Shown: positions 17,801-29,081, numbered from the stretch's first letter. The stretch is 64,000 nt of DNA from Vitellaria paradoxa (GCA_019916065.1 CM034233.1:868001-932000), one strand, 5' to 3'. Notes: generated by a model from the sequence alone, not told the origin. A program made the numbers and translations.

Positions 17801-20800
17801 CTCTTTTGTTTTCCCTATTTCATTGAAAAAAAAAAGAAAGTACAGTATTATCGAGCTGAATGATAGTGAAGACTTTGAACTATAGTCTTACACTGAGTAA
17901 AAGAAAAAAAATAAAAAGAAAACTTGCAATATCAAATCTATCTTGGAAAAGAGACGCTAATAAGTAGAAGAACTAGCAGAAAATAAACAAAATCTTGATT
18001 TTTGGGTTCAAAAATTTTTCTCTATAATTTTTCAGGATAACAGGGATTTAATATCGAATAATTAGGAACTGAGATACTGTTATGTCCTGAGCTGTAATTA
18101 ATTTACCTTACAAAGGAACACATGGAAAATAGTCAAGTAATCTCTTATATCAAGTAGCAGAAATCATGGGGTTTTGGAACCTGGCATTGGTTCAAGCTAG
18201 ATATAACTTTGATTTTCGGGCTGAAAAGGGTTCTAAGATCATGGTTTTGTTAATTAAGGCATTTTTTCAGCACAAAGAATCTTATTGCTGCCAGGTTAAA
18301 GGTCCACATAGTTTAGAGGCCAGATCTGTATGGGCTTCAAAACATTAGAGATGACCCGTTGCAATTGGTGGGAGAACTATATTACAATATCATTCTTTCT
18401 GTTACTGTGCGCTCATCATATTGTGTAATGTCTTTCAGTTGATTTTATATTCGTTTGCTGTTGATGAAACCTATAATCATTGCCTTTTAAAGTGTATTTA
18501 CTAAGGATTGTTGGCAGTGTGCATAATTTATGTTATTTTTGTAGGTTTGGCGCATAAGGACTGGTCAGTGCTTGCGCCGTCTTGAGCGTGCTCATTCTCA
18601 GGGTGTTACCAGTCTTGTCTTCTCTCGAGATGGAAGCCAACTATTAAGCACATCATTTGACAGCACAGCGAGGTTTGGTTGAATATTTGGCCTTTTACAT
18701 CAAAGCATTTGGAATGTTTCTTTAGCGCTGCTGATATTGTGAGATTCATTATCAAATTTTAACCACATATATTCTGCTTTTATGTTGATTAGTTTTCTAA
18801 TTATGGTTTGATTTCCCCCCTAACATTGGTTAATGGCTGATGTGATTTTAAATGTTAAACTACTGATTATACAAGGAATTTTCTTCTTGATGATAGATTT
18901 TCTAATTATGGTTTTAAGTTTTTCCTCCCAACGTTTTTTAGTAGTTGATTCGATTTGAAGAGTTAATATTATTGCTGTTGATTATGTACAGGGAAACTTG
19001 CTTCCTTATTTTGCTAGTCTTAATATTATATTGTGCTGTGTTTGGTGTAGAATCCATGGCCTGAAGTCAGGAAAATTATTAAAGGAATTTCGTGGACATA
19101 CATCGTATGTGAATGATGCCATCTTTACTAGTGATGGAGCTCGTGCTATTACTGCATCCAGTGATTGTACCATCAAGGTATGGTACCTTTTGGTGATCCA
19201 TCATAGCTTAGGGATCAGAAAAAGGTTCTTCATTTTTCATGTATGAATAATTGATACTCACTTTTGTATAGGTTTGGGATGTGAAGACTACAGATTGTCT
19301 GCACACATTTAAGCCGCCACCTCCCTTAAGGGTAATTTCCTTTCTTGTTATAGAACTGTGGGTCTAATCTTTTATAGTAATTGAACTTTTTTGGCTTGTT
19401 TTTCATTTTCTGATCTTTAACAAATTTTTCTTGATATCACTGCAATCTTTATCTTTTATGATTGTTAGGGAGGTGATGCATCTGTGAATTCTGTTCATCT
19501 TTTCCCTAAAAATACAGATCACATAATCGTGTGTAACAAAACATCATCGATATTCCTCATGACACTTCAAGGACAGGTATGCCTACAGAAATTTTGGCAA
19601 GAGAATTTTTTTCCCTTGTTTGTTCAAATGGTGGGAAATGTATAAAATGCTGATAATTTGCATAATTTCCTTACATCTGACCAGCATAGTTGAGATCCCA
19701 AAATTATCTGAATTGGCAATCGAAATGTATGACTTGCTTTACCTTTGTCACATATTGGGTTTGATTGTATGCAAAATATTAGATCTTAATCCTTTTAGCT
19801 TACTGATATATAAGTATTTGATGCGGTACTTGTCCTGGCTGGTTAAGTACCTGCTGTCAAAATTATGTTAGAATTATGTTTATCAATGGGCTGGAGAATA
19901 ATGAAACCTGGTGTGTTGTAATGCTGTTTGTCATGAAGTAACTATACCAGAATTATAATTATGATTTGTTTCTGTGTGTTTTTTGGACAGGTTGTAAAGA
20001 GCTTCTCATCTGGTAAACGAGAAGGTGGAGATTTTGTGGCAGCATGTGTATCGCCTAAAGGGGAATGGATTTACTGTGTTGGTGAAGACAGGTATGATAT
20101 GACCTAGGTGGAATGGCCTGTTCTATTTTGATGCTTCCATTAAGTAAATCAGGTTTTCTTTTCTATTTTCCTTGCATGGATTTGTGGAAGGAAAAGAAAA
20201 GTGTAGGAAAAATAAAATGTTCGTTTTATTTTGTTAAAGATTATTTTTTTTAAACAAATATCTATTAGTTATCTTCTCATTTTTCTAGCTCAATTGAAAA
20301 ACTGAATTAAATTTGACTTTTTTTCCTTCATTTTTCTTGACTATCATTTCCGTTCACTTTTTATTTTCCTTCAAAAATTCATGTTTCAAGCGCAACACTA
20401 ATGATAAATAAGATATATTGAAGTGTTGAGTCCAACATGGGGGCACTTACTGGCACCTAACTCCTGTACCTGGAATCATGTAGCCTAGGTTGCAATTTGT
20501 TTTTCCTCCTAAAAGTGACGTGCCTAAGAGCATTCGCGACAACCTTTTCATCCCTATTCCTATTTTTGTGTGCTACTGTGTAATTTTGTAGCATAGGGAA
20601 TCACTTTTAGATTTGTTCACCCAACATATCCCTTTTTCCAATTTCTTGTATCATTAAAATTTGTAAATTTCAAGTTTTGACATTCATTTATATCTAAAAA
20701 AAGAGTTGAATTTATTATACCTAATTTTATTGAAGACTAATAATAAATTAATTAAACACTTTTGTTTTTTTTTATACTTTATACTGAATTTCGGTGTGTG

Positions 20801-21844
20801 TCACATTGTTTCAATGGAAATATTAAAATTTATTATTTCACTAGTATTATTTTCAGTCTCTTAGAAAAAGGAATTTTTTTGCCTGTTCCTAGAAAAGATG
20901 ATATTTTGTTCCTCAGACATCAAATTCTCAAAAAATAAAAATAGAAATGGAACAGTGTTTTTGCTGGCACATTTCTAAAATTGTAACAGGTCTTGCTGCT
21001 GCCAGCATGAGAAGCACATATCAATTATCTAACCTATTTGTGGTATATCGAGGAGCTCATAGTCTTAACTACTACTGTGATAACAAATTTCCTACTTAGA
21101 ACTGCTACATTTATGTGGTCCCTGTACTCAAGGCTGATTGAAATCAATTGTGTTTGTATGATTTTGCTAGTCGTGGATCATTAACTGAAAGAATTTGTAA
21201 ATTTATGCAGAAATATGTACTGCTTTAGCTACCAATCCGGTAAATTGGAGCATCTAATGAAGGTAAGCAAGTGCTAAATCCATAATCTCAGTGTTACCAA
21301 AGAGAATCTCAACGTAACGAGTAGCTAGTATGTTTTACACATTCTTTAGTTGTAAGTTGTTCCATTCCTAATGATGAAGTGGACGTGGTCTTTAGCCAAA
21401 GTTTTTCTCGGTGATGATTGCATTTTTTTATGGGTGAAGATTTTATTATGTTGTTTACTTTGTTTTCTTTCGGTCCCTCCTAGTTTCATGGGGTTTTTTT
21501 ATTTTATTTTTATTTTTTCTGTTGTTGATTTGACTCTTTTAGGAGGATGGCATATTATTAACATGGCTTTCTAAACAAGTGCATGTTGGTTTGCTGTTGT
21601 GTCAATAGTGTACTAGTTTGCTTTGTGCAGAAGAAATCCAATATTTGAATTCTTCAACTCAACTCAATTGAAGTTAGCCTTTTCCCAACATAGTATTTGA
21701 AATCTGTAGTGTAGAAATTGATTTACGCATATCCTAATTTGGCAGGTGCATGAGAAGGATGTAATTGGTATCACTCACCATCCCCACAGAAACCTAGTTG
21801 CTACATACGGTGTAGACTGCACCATGAAACTGTGGAAGCCTTGA
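8847..21844 (+). CDS. SMU1: SMU1-type spliceosome factor (LisH-CTLH-WD40 protein)
   Basis: Nuclear WD40 protein of the spliceosome, which in plants and animals works with RED/IK in splice-site choice and B-complex activation. Sixteen exons: 8847-8875, 9410-9620, 10140-10292, 12381-12429, 12600-12683, 14917-15020, 16395-16481, 16561-16614, 17395-17490, 18545-18672, 19051-19177, 19272-19331, 19469-19576, 19991-20091, 21211-21262 and 21746-21844. All junctions keep phase and give 513 residues, the same as human SMU1. The N-terminus ([18 protein letters not shown]) is a LisH motif, followed by a CTLH region with [19 protein letters not shown]. From about residue 211 come seven WD40 blades with [43 protein letters not shown] and the terminal DCTMKLWKP. 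The gene is stretched to 13 kb by transposon debris in its introns, but every exon is open and the gene looks functional. Probably single copy and housekeeping. Confidence 0.95.
8896..8922. repeat. (TA)n microsatellite at the start of SMU1 intron 1
   Basis: An uninterrupted TA dinucleotide run begins about 20 bp after the exon 1 donor. Confidence 0.9.
9645..9840. mobile_element. hAT-like repeat fragment in SMU1 intron 2
   Basis: Many tandem-like copies of AGGCTTGAGC/GGCTTGGCTT words follow a GGTGTGGATGAGTCAAGCC-type end. Such subterminal repeats are common in plant hAT-type non-autonomous elements. A related fragment lies inverted at 40870-41035. Only one end is recognisable. Confidence 0.4.
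11095..11869 (+). mobile_element. LINE retrotransposon remnant (endonuclease region) in SMU1 intron 3
   Basis: Interrupted plus-strand translation resembles the apurinic-type endonuclease domain of plant non-LTR retrotransposons. Visible pieces are a GFKLWY-like stretch, then [43 protein letters not shown] and [18 protein letters not shown]. Stops and frame changes interrupt it, and no reverse transcriptase part is present. It is a dead 5' fragment in the same orientation as SMU1. Confidence 0.7.
11391..11869. repeat. tandem duplication (about 240 bp x 2) inside the LINE remnant
   Basis: Unit 1 is 11391-11631 and unit 2 is 11632-11869. Both start with CGAAGGAGGACAAAATTTTA and end with TTTAGAGTAATG. 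They differ at only a few bases (for example GATATG against GATGTG), so the duplication is recent relative to decay of the LINE. Confidence 0.85.
14225..14610. mobile_element. degenerate inverted-repeat element in SMU1 intron 5
   Basis: The left part carries repeated ATACGGATACG and TATGGACACGG words. The right part carries GTGTCGGATACGGATACGAC and GAAGTGTCCATGCGTCC, giving partial terminal inversion. GGATACG-repeat elements of this kind are common in plant introns. Superfamily not assigned. Confidence 0.4.
15962..16225. repeat. tandem repeat (about 145 bp x 2) in SMU1 intron 6
   Basis: TTTGGGCTATGAAGAAGT starts each unit, at 15962 and 16107. Both continue with a shared TTTGGTGGAA and ACTCTAATAAAATTAGATAA. 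A poly(A) run lies inside the first unit. Confidence 0.75.
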
Positions 21845-21937
21845 AACTAATCAACGGCGCTCCTATGAAGTTTCTGTTTCCAAAGACGTAACATATGTTG
21901 TAAGTTCCCCCCCCCCCCCTTTTTTTTTTAAATTTGG

Positions 21938-22065
21938 GTATGACCTTCAATCTTTCTTTTTTTGCAAGGCTAGTTTAGTTTTCCTGCTCCTGTTTCATCA
22001 AGTATGACCTTCAATCTTTCTTTTTTTGCAAGGCTAGTTTAGTTTTCCTGCTCCTGTTTCATCAA
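21938..22065. repeat. 64-bp perfect tandem duplication in the SMU1 3' flank
   Basis: GTATGACCTTCAATCTTTC starts each unit, at 21938 and 22002, and each ends TGTTTCATCAA. The two units appear identical, so the duplication is very recent. It lies about 100 bp after the SMU1 stop, probably in the 3' UTR, just after a poly(C)/poly(T) run at 21907-21930. Confidence 0.9.
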
Positions 22066-22940
22066 GTATACATATGGGCAAATAAATTGTCAAGATATTT
22101 GTACAGACATAAGCAGATCATCCCTTTTTTTTTTTTTTAAATAAATGAACAACCAAGCTAGAGAAGCTTATGTTATGATGTAAAGAATAATTAGATTTTT
22201 CTTTCCTTAAAGGCTTTGTAAGCAATTACATAAGCCTTTTGAACCAATACATCCAATAACATTTAATACTAGCAGCAAACGACTGATTTCACTAGGCTTA
22301 AGCCAAGAGGAAGGCCTGTATATCCATATGAATAGCTGAACTTGAGCTGAGAGATGTTACCTGGACAGCTGCTAAAGCAACCGTTCAGCCATTGTACTTT
22401 TGTCAACTAGCTTTTTCCATGGTTTTTTTTTTTTTTTTTGGCTTGTTTTTTTTTTTTTTTTCTTCAAAATTTAATTTTTGTTTTGCTTTTAGTAGGTTTT
22501 AGGCATTTAATTCACATATTAAAAAAAAGGAAAAGAAATTGGAGAAAAATGTTTAAAAATAATAAAAGCTATAAATGGGCCCAAAGAACTAATTTTTTTT
22601 TTTTTAAACTCATTTTGTAGCTTTTCCTATTTTTAACCATTTTTTTTGCATTTTTTTTTTTATAAATGTGAACAATATTCCTAAAATCTACCCAAAGGCT
22701 TCATAAGACAATGATCTACCAAAAAGGCTAATTCATGCTTTTTACCAAAACTAATCTTATTCTCTGCCCAAGTATTTAGGGTAGACTATTTGGATCATTT
22801 TTTTTTTTTTCTGTTGTATTTGGTTGATGGTCATTTAATTCGCTAAATCATATAGAGTTGTCTTTTATTTTATTATTATTATTATTATGCTCGAATTAGT
22901 TTTGCTGCAGAGGGATTGAAACATTGGCTGTCGTGTTATG

Positions 22941-22943
<3 letters not shown>

Positions 22944-22972
<29 letters not shown>

Positions 22973-22988
22973 GCCTTTAATTAGTGAG

Positions 22989-23030
<42 letters not shown>
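22944..23030. repeat. compound microsatellite (GA)n, (AT)n and (GT)n
   Basis: A GA run at 22944-22972 is followed by an AT run from 22988 and a GT run up to 23030. Likely to be length-polymorphic. Confidence 0.9.
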
Positions 23031-23033
<3 letters not shown>

Positions 23034-23703
23034 AGGATGAGAGGTATCCATTGATTTCTATCCTTATCAGTTCTTACAATGGTAACATTGTCATTCTGAA
23101 AAATTATAACATAAAGAGGTCGTCCACTTAGTTGAAGTGGAGACCAGTTTTTATTAGTCTTTATTCACATGGTTAAGAGAATTTTGGAAGATTCTTTTGA
23201 ATTTATTTTATTTTATTTATTTAATACTGGTCAACCTTACTAGAGATAGAGACGTAACTTTTGGTGCAAATTTCATGTGGTCTGGGATTTGATCTATTTT
23301 CTTCTCTCTCTCTCTCTCTCTTTTAAAGGTGGTCAAACCTATCTTCATCAGAACGATTGATTATTAAGTTGAAACCATTAAAAAATAAATAGGTAAAATT
23401 AACAAGGCATGTGTGTGTGTGTATCCTTTAGATTTTATGAAAGAGACGGTCAAACAAGTACCGCAATACTATTGATGGGTACTGATCTTATTTTGTTTGA
23501 CGTAGTCACTAATGTCATTACAACCACAACCTAAGTTAAATTAGGTCAATGGTCAAACTCAACATCGTATATTTATATATTTATACTATTATCCAAGTTA
23601 AATTTCGATTATAAATTAATTTTGGTGCCATTTATTATTCTAGGGAGTTTCTAAATTAACTAAGTTTGAAATAATTTTTAATTTTCAAACAAATATATTT
23701 TAA

Positions 23704-24115
23704 GTCTGATTGGCACAACAAAACATTTTGAAAAATACTGTAAATTTCTAAATTTTTCTAACACATTTTACGCTTTTCCTAGTTCATGAAATTTTTATAA
23801 ATTTCTATATATTTATATGTCACAATAAATTTTTTACAAACTCCAGTTTTATCTCACAAGCCCCAATAACTTTTATATAAATTTCAAAAAAGTTTTTTAA
23901 TAACTTTTAATAAATTCTAACATAAAATCGTTTCAATAGAACTAAAAAAATCATTCGGACGATTTCTCTCGTCAAAAAGTTGACATAGAAGTCAAAAAAT
24001 TTTACTATTTATCTTTGGAAAATGTAGTTTGATAGTTGCGTATTAAATGCTAAAAAGCTTTTCAAATTACATTTTTTGTTATTTTTTATTATTTTTTGTC
24101 GCACTAAACTGACCC
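23704..24115. mobile_element. Tourist-like MITE, degenerate
   Basis: The left end GTCTGATTGGCACAAC pairs with the reverse complement of the right end, GGGTCAGTTTAGTGCGAC. The interior shares AAATTTCTAAATTTTTCTAA-type AT-rich sequence with other family members. The expected TAA duplication is present on the left but not clean on the right. Confidence 0.45.
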
Positions 24116-24503
24116 TTTAATTGTTTATCTACTTTCATTTCTTACATTTTTATTCAGTTGAGTGATGGCCCGTTTGGCATCCTCCAAAAGAACTTCAGTT
24201 TTTTTTTTTTTTTGTTTAATTCTTTCAACTTTTACCAAGTGCCAAAAAAATTTAAAAAAATACTTTACACATAGAATCACCAATTTTTTTAATTTCCTTT
24301 TTAAATTTAAAGTTTTATCAAATACAAAAAAAATTCTCTAAATTATCAAAAGTAGAAGTTTTTTTGGGTCTCCAAACAGTCTGCATTAATACACGCACAA
24401 TAGTATACTCATAGCATCAGTTTTTTATTTCAAATTTTACATAAACAGAATTTCAAGTATTGTGTGCAAATTGCTTAAAATAAAATGAAAATTCATTGAC
24501 TTA

Positions 24504-24943
24504 TGTTTGTGAGTTTATGTGAAAAAAGAAAAGAAAATATTAATTAGAGAAAAGAAAAAGGAGAAAAGAATAAAATGATAATATTTTTTTATTTATTTGT
24601 AAATTTAAAAAAGAAAGGATAATAACTTTTTCTTTTTATACGTGAGTTGAGAAGAAATGGAAAGGAAAAAAATGTATGTTGTTATTTTATCATTTAATCT
24701 TTTGAGGAGTTGGAAGGTTGTCGATTTATTTAACCTTAGAATATGTTTGTAATTTTTTTTCTTATTCGTTATTTTTATGAGCAAATATGTCATTTTAAAA
24801 TTTTTTTAATTTACTTTTTTTTCTCTCTATTTCCATTCATTTTTAGAAAAATAAAATTTTTACAATTTTAGCATTCACTTTTTTCTTCCCATATCTTTTT
24901 GTTTCTTTTCTTCTCTTTTCTTTCCTATAAAAACTCACAAACA
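24504..24943. mobile_element. MITE with TGTTTGTGAGTTT terminal inverted repeats
   Basis: TGTTTGTGAGTTT at 24504-24516 is inverted as AAACTCACAAACA at 24931-24943. Related sequence recurs without the left end at about 28270-28615 (the start of the second duplication unit) and, more diverged, at about 60985-61370. The left boundary of the tandem segmental duplication (about 24600) falls inside this element. Confidence 0.55.
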
Positions 24944-25060
24944 AATGATAGATTTTAAAATATTTTTTTTTCTTTTTTTTTTTCTCATTTCACTCCATTC
25001 AAAGGGATAGTTCAGTTTTTTACACTTTTGTTCAAGTTTAAAAGATTATCTAATATTACA

Positions 25061-25700
25061 ATTTTCATATTAGTCAACTTGAAATTATAAAAATATTTTT
25101 TTATTACAAAAGATATTATTGCCGCGTCATGAAACTATTTCAATAATGTGATAATAATAAATTTGTAGTGATAATGGGTTTTCTATTTTGCATTGATTAG
25201 ATCACAAATATTTCACATTATTATAATATTTTAGCCGTCAAAAATGATAATATCAAAGTATAGAATAATGTACAATTATTAGCGGGGCATTGTAAGATTA
25301 AATAATTCAATAAATGTCTTGACGAAAACAAAAACAACCCTAGCACTATCATGTTCCTTTACTTTTGTTATTGGGTTGTGAGTTATACTTCAAAAAAAAA
25401 AAATATTAACCTCCTTGAAATTATAAATTTTTTTTTATTACAAAAGATGTTATTACCACCTAATCGGAATGTTTCTGATAAATTTGTAGTAAAAGTGATT
25501 GATAATGAGTTTTCTATTTCGCATTATTATAATATTTTAGCTTTCAAAAATGATAATATCAAAGTAATTTTTATTTTCTTTAGAATAGTGTACAATCATT
25601 AACGTGCATAGTAGAATTAAATGATTCAATAAATGTCTTGATGAAAACAAAAACAACCCTAGCACTATCATTTGCCTTTACCTTTGTTATTTCTTTAAAA
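25061..25700. repeat. internal tandem duplication (about 300 bp x 2) in unit A
   Basis: The unit running from AAATTATAAA through TTGATTAGATCACAAATA-like sequence to AAAACAACCCTAGCACTATC occurs at about 25080-25372 and again, more like unit B, at about 25415-25700. The join (25373-25405) holds a short piece, GGGTTGTGAGTTATACTTC plus an A-run, that matches the 3' end of the retroposon at 29082-29389. Confidence 0.75.
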
Positions 25701-25740
25701 ACAAAAAAACAAAAAAAAATCAAGATTTTATCATCCATTT

Positions 25741-26177
25741 AAATTTGAGTTTAATTTTAAAGCAATAAATGTTTAAAGAGGGGGAGGTCCCACTCTGAAA
25801 TGGTCACCCAAGAAGTTATCCGTGCTTAGGGGGACATGGCCCTTCAAAACTCCATGACTCATTTTTTAATTTAAAATTCAAAAGCACCGTCCTTGCCCTT
25901 ATAGGGAGATGGCGCCTCCCTCCCTTTGACCTTTGAAATTTTTGACTCTCACTTTGTATCATATATATATATACATATATATATATATTTTGGTATAATC
26001 TTTCTTTACACAAAGTAAACGTTAGCCCTCCCACGCAATCCACAATCCTTGATGCTCCTCCCTCCCTCCCTCCCCAAACTCATCCATTCTTCAACTTATA
26101 TATACCACTCCTTCGCATTCCCATTCCTCAACTCAACTTCATCTCCTACTAAGCATTTCTACAAACACCTTATACGC
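25741..26177 (+). promoter_or_regulatory. promoter and leader of ERF copy A
   Basis: A TATATATA box lies at about 26097-26104, some 75 bp before the ATG at 26178. A W-box core TTGACC lies at 25926-25931 and another TTTGACT at about 25940. The region is nearly identical to 29743-30179 in front of copy B apart from a TA-repeat difference near 25962-25988. Confidence 0.65.
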
Positions 26178-26678
26178 ATGAACGGCTCCGAAGAAGGTGG
26201 TGCCACCACCCCAGCTCATCAGAGGAAATATAAAGGAGTGCGTCGCCGGAAATGGGGCAAGTGGGTGTCGGAAATCAGAGTTCCGGGAACACGAGACCGC
26301 CTCTGGCTCGGCTCCTACTCGACACCGGAGGCGGCAGCGGTGGCGCATGACGTAGCCACCTACTGCATGCGAGGACCGTCGTCGTTGGAGAGACTTAACC
26401 TTCCTTTGACGATGCCGAATAGCGTCCTCCTCCAAACGGGCCCAATATCGCCGGGGTCTGTGCAGAAGGCGGCATCGGACGCTGGCATGGCTGTGGATGC
26501 CAAGTTTGTGGCGAATGAATATTCGTGGTCAGACAGACACGAAGAAGAGAGAGTGAATGGAAACAATAGGTTTCCTGGTGTGGACATGACCTTAGAATGC
26601 CAAATCAGTGAAGAAGATCAGTTCTGGATTAATGGGGGAAGTGGGTCTGTACAAGGGGAGGATTCCATAAACATTTGA
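26178..26678 (+). CDS. AP2/ERF transcription factor, ERF020-like (copy A)
   Basis: Intronless gene for a 166-residue DNA-binding protein with one AP2 domain (about residues 18-74), including YKGVRRRKWGKWVSEIRVPG, the WLG element (43-45) and the AAVAHDVA helix. Val30 fits the DREB-type Val14 of the domain, but the usual Glu19 position is Val35, as in small ERF018-ERF021-type members of the DREB branch. Proteins of this group act in the nucleus, often in wound, stress or hormone responses. The frame is open up to 26049, but the TATA box at about 26100 lies inside that extension, so I take ATG 26178. The C-terminus (EEDQFWINGGSGSVQGEDSINI) has no obvious EAR motif. It is paired with copy B 4 kb downstream on the same strand. 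From residue 79 to the end the two proteins are identical, whereas their first 15 residues differ strongly. Confidence 0.88.
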   Translation: MNGSEEGGATTPAHQRKYKGVRRRKWGKWVSEIRVPGTRDRLWLGSYSTPEAAAVAHDVATYCMRGPSSLERLNLPLTMPNSVLLQTGPISPGSVQKAASDAGMAVDAKFVANEYSWSDRHEEERVNGNNRFPGVDMTLECQISEEDQFWINGGSGSVQGEDSINI

Positions 26679-26747
26679 GTTGAAGATTATCTCTGAGGAT
26701 TTTTTTTTTTTTTCGTGCTATGATTTGGTCTCGTGTATGGTTGTTAG

Positions 26748-26779
<32 letters not shown>

Positions 26780-26799
26780 TTGCGTCAGATTTCTATCTG

Positions 26800-26804
<5 letters not shown>

Positions 26805-26861
<57 letters not shown>
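26805..26861. repeat. (TA)n microsatellite in the 3' UTR of ERF copy A
   Basis: About 28 TA units lie roughly 130 bp after the stop; a shorter run sits at 26749-26775. The second run is nearly absent from copy B (about 30808-30817). ORFs of repeated Tyr-Ile across it are artefacts. Confidence 0.92.
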
Positions 26862-26864
<3 letters not shown>

Positions 26865-26929
26865 GAGCAAAGATGTATGACCCGGCCACCATGCTCATGG
26901 CAGATTCAAACTTGCCATCGATTAGGTGA

Positions 26930-28267
26930 AGAGTAAATCTATCAACCAATGTATCAGGTCCACAGACATTAGATATATATTTGAATTGCATCAAATTAAA
27001 AATAGAGATAAAAAAGAAAATAATATTTTTCGTTCGCTTTAGCACATTTTATTAATGATTGTCACCGCTCACTTTACATATAAACTAAAATAATGGTCGG
27101 GTCTTGTTGTTTAATTTTGTAGTATACATAAATTTATGATAGATAAAAAAATTAGTATATGTAAAACTCAATACAACATTTAATATAAAAATATGCGATA
27201 TTTAAACAAAAAAATTAAATACCTAACCAATAACAAAATGATCTAATATAGACTTTAAAGAAAAAAAAAAGTGTATGTTGATCTTCCAAACAAAAAATAA
27301 AAATAAACATAAAAATTAAAAAAAAAAAAGGTGGGGCACATATTGAATTGCTAATAATTTCTAAAAAAAATTTAACGCAAAAATAATTTTGAATGTTTAA
27401 ATTAAAAAATAAAAATATTCCTAACAACAGTAAAATAATCCACTATAGTTTTATGAAAAAGGAAAAAAGAAAAAGTGTAGTGCTTGTCACCTAAAAATAA
27501 TAATAATAATAAAAATAAAACAAAAACAAAAGGGAAGTGATATGCAAATTAGACTTCAAAATTCTAAGATTTTTAATGCAAAAATAATATTTAATGTTCA
27601 AACACTAAAAATAAAAAATAAAAAAAATCAAATACCCCTAAAATTAATAAAATGATCCACTATAAACTTACCAAATAAACAATAAAAACATAACACAGAG
27701 AAAAAAAAAAAATAAAAGAAACCAAACAATTGGACTCGTGTTAACTTCCTCAGGTAGGTTTTAATATAGATATATAGATTTGATGAATTTTATATATTGT
27801 CAAACGTGGTCAAATTTTCATTTTTCTTATCAATATTTACATTTTGTTATAGTACCAACCGTACGAATGAAGTTGGCTAGGTTGAGGCCATCAAATCTAT
27901 ATCGATACATATAAGTTATTTATCAAAAATTTAAGTTATGGACCAGCCATTTCTAAAATTAAAAAACAAAATTCTTACATATAATCCAAAATTTTCATAA
28001 TCCAGTTAATTTTACCATTAATACATAATCTTGCTTATTACTTGTTATCAATGACATAAGAAGATAAAAATTAGATAAGTACAAAACTTTTTTGGTCTCA
28101 TAAATTTAAGCAAATAAAAATACTATTGTCCTAAATTAATATTTTAAAATTTCAAGTTCGCTATAAATGATTCAATAGCAAATAATGCTTAAAAAAACTG
28201 AAAATATTAATTTAAAAAAAAATCCATGGTAAAGGTCAAAGGATGTTGGTTAACTTTGCCGCCTTCC
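26930..28267. other. AT-rich downstream part of unit A
   Basis: No gene is seen. The sequence is AT-rich with many A-runs and aligns with 30890-32179 of unit B. Confidence 0.6.
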
Positions 28268-28716
28268 TTACAAATTTAGGAAAGAAAAGATAATAACTTC
28301 TTTCTTTTTATTTGTGAGTTGAGAAAAAATAGAAGAAAAAAAAAAGTATATACTGTTATTTTATCATTAAATTTTTTGAGAAGTTAGAGGATTGTCAATT
28401 TATTTATCCCTAAGATATGTTTGTAATTTTTTTCTTATTCTTTATTTTATGAGCAAATACGTCATTTTAAAAGTTTTATTAATCTACTTTTCTTCTCTCT
28501 ATTTCCGCTCACTTTTAGAATAATGAGATTTGTAAAATTTTATCATTCACTTTTTTCTTCCTATATCTTTTTGTTTCTTTTCTTCTTTTTTATTTCTTAG
28601 AAAAACTCACAAACAAGTGATAGATTTAAAAATCTTTTTTTTTTCTTTTTTTTTTCTTCTCATTTCACTCCATTCAAAGGGATAGTTGAGTTTTTTACAC
28701 TTTCGTTCAAGTTTAA

Positions 28717-29040
28717 GGATGCGTTTGGCGTGAGATAAAAGTATAAAACGTTAAAAATATCTGAAAATCTCTAAAAATTATTCATTTTTATCTCACTGCA
28801 CGATTTATGAACTAATAACTTATCTCACTTTATTTCATTTTAGTTTGGTTTGCTATAAGTCTTTGCAAATCTCTTAAAACCTCTAAAAATTATTCACTTT
28901 TTATCTTATTGCACGAATTACGAACTCACAACTTATCTCATTTTATCTTAGTTTATATCACTCCAAACATACCATTTATCTCACTTTTTATCACTCCAAA
29001 CATACCATTTATCTCACTTTTTATCACTCCAAATATATCC
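28717..29040. mobile_element. Tourist/PIF-Harbinger-like MITE with intact TAA target duplication
   Basis: The left end is GGATGCGTTTGGCGTGA and the inverted right end is GGATATATTTGGAGTGA. TAA lies directly at both sides (28714-28716 and 29041-29043). Unit A carries the uninterrupted site with one TAA (25039-25041), so the insertion is proved by comparison of paralogues. Near the right end a 33-34-bp unit containing CACTCCAAACATACC is repeated in tandem. Confidence 0.88.
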
Positions 29041-29081
29041 TAAAAGATTATCTAATATTACAATTCTTATATTAGCCTCCT

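Larger units (their letters stand above)
22066..24599. other. intergenic repeat region between SMU1 and the ERF duplication
   Basis: AT-rich DNA with long poly(T) runs (near 22424, 22448, 22590 and 22800), compound microsatellites and a MITE. No coding region is recognised. Confidence 0.5.
24600..28267. repeat. segmental duplication unit A (contains ERF copy A)
   Basis: This unit aligns along nearly its whole length with 28268-32179. Both begin in the same MITE-derived sequence (AAAGGATAATAAC / AAAGATAATAAC). Both end with a shared ATGGTAAAGG...TTGCCGCCTTCC tail (28226-28267 and 32138-32179). Unit A has an extra internal duplication (25061-25700) and a longer TA run. It lacks the MITE and has only a remnant of the retroposon found in unit B. 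Confidence 0.9.

Noticed and set aside
26049..26177. 43-residue N-terminal extension of ERF copy A (and 30048-30179 of copy B)
   Set aside because: The TATA box lies inside the extension, so this DNA is promoter. The downstream ATG is followed closely by the AP2 domain.
26680..27045. Tyr-Ile repeat ORFs on both strands after ERF copy A
   Set aside because: They are translations of the TA microsatellite.
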